From NCBI GenBank assembly GCA_017453705.1, contig JAFTEK010000352.1, forward strand, positions 1-14,228: 14,228 nucleotides of DNA, in the 5' to 3' direction. The position numbers were made by a program, and so were the translations under genes. Source of the DNA: Treponema sp. Lineage in GTDB: Bacteria > Spirochaetota > Spirochaetia > Treponematales > Treponemataceae. The notes below the pieces were generated by a model. That model was not told where the DNA came from. It searched no databases and worked only from the letters and a program-made list of their open reading frames with translations. Below, in pieces: positions 14,099 through 14,228 of the stretch; position 1 is the first letter of the stretch; each line of letters opens with the position of its first letter.

Positions 14099-14228
14099 GG
14101 GCATCCATGAGACTTCGTTTGTCGTGAAGGCAGTTCTTGTCTCCGTCCTGCCGTGTCCTTTTTCTGTTTTTGTGACGCAATTCATTTTATTTCTGAGGTT
14201 CCTGTCCTGCACATATTCTTCTATGTCG
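14099..14228 (-). pseudogene. C-terminal fragment of an ISAs1-type transposase, cut by window edge
   Basis: The minus-strand frame entering from the right edge reads DIEEYVQDRNL, then TEKGHGRTETRTAF and EVSWMP. KGHGRxETR followed about ten residues later by W is the hallmark near the DDE glutamate of ISAs1/H-repeat transposases. Similarity stops after WMP; the frame continues in unrelated low-complexity sequence, so the family's further C-terminal part is lost. How much lies beyond the window is unknown. The fragment runs in the same direction as the PIN remnant just downstream, with about 60 bases between. Confidence 0.65.

Overview
The window looks like chromosomal DNA from a spirochaete, most likely a Treponema. 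This is inferred from the gene families and not from a marker gene. The lines of evidence are a DUF3798-type lipoprotein with a loose spirochaete-style lipobox, a lipoprotein with an Ig-like half and a lamin-tail-like half, a DUF6672-like anchored protein inside a sugar/nucleoside-type ABC operon, and moderate GC with short intergenic hairpins. No rRNA, tRNA or CRISPR array was seen.

Left part (1-2660). A partial XRE-family repressor (minus) is divergent from a 343-residue protein (plus) that joins a DUF1796-like papain-fold region to a C-terminal Rossmann-like region. The roughly 120 bp between them hold a near-consensus plus-strand promoter, a minus-strand -10 box and two copies of an 11-bp repeat, which suggests an autoregulated pair. 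The 343-residue gene converges on a putative lipoprotein gene (minus), with a perfect 15-bp hairpin between them.

Centre (2661-10604). A transport operon runs on the plus strand: DUF3798 lipoprotein, intrinsic terminator, two-domain ABC ATPase, two RbsC-like permeases, a small membrane-anchored DUF6672-like protein, an MntP-type manganese exporter with a cysteine-rich insert, and a MATE exporter. Genes from the ATPase onward overlap by 1-4 bases or sit 1-3 bases apart, so they are almost certainly co-transcribed. The terminator after the lipoprotein gene would let the binding protein be made in excess of the membrane complex. The leader ahead of the lipoprotein gene is rich in alternative hairpins. 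The substrate is not known; a purine/pyrimidine nucleoside or a related metabolite is a reasonable guess but is not shown.

Right part (10605-14228). All genes are on the minus strand: a nucleoside phosphorylase with a perfect palindromic operator candidate, a Cof-type HAD phosphatase broken by a single frameshift, the replicative helicase dnaB three bases upstream of it, and a GC-richer decayed zone. That zone carries a stem-loop element, a PIN-domain (VapC-like) toxin gene lacking its middle, and the C-terminal end of an ISAs1-type transposase that runs off the window.

The points most worth following are the linkage of an uncharacterised ABC importer to Mn2+ and MATE exporters, the structured leader before it, and the XRE/DUF1796-like pair whose expected catalytic cysteine is replaced.
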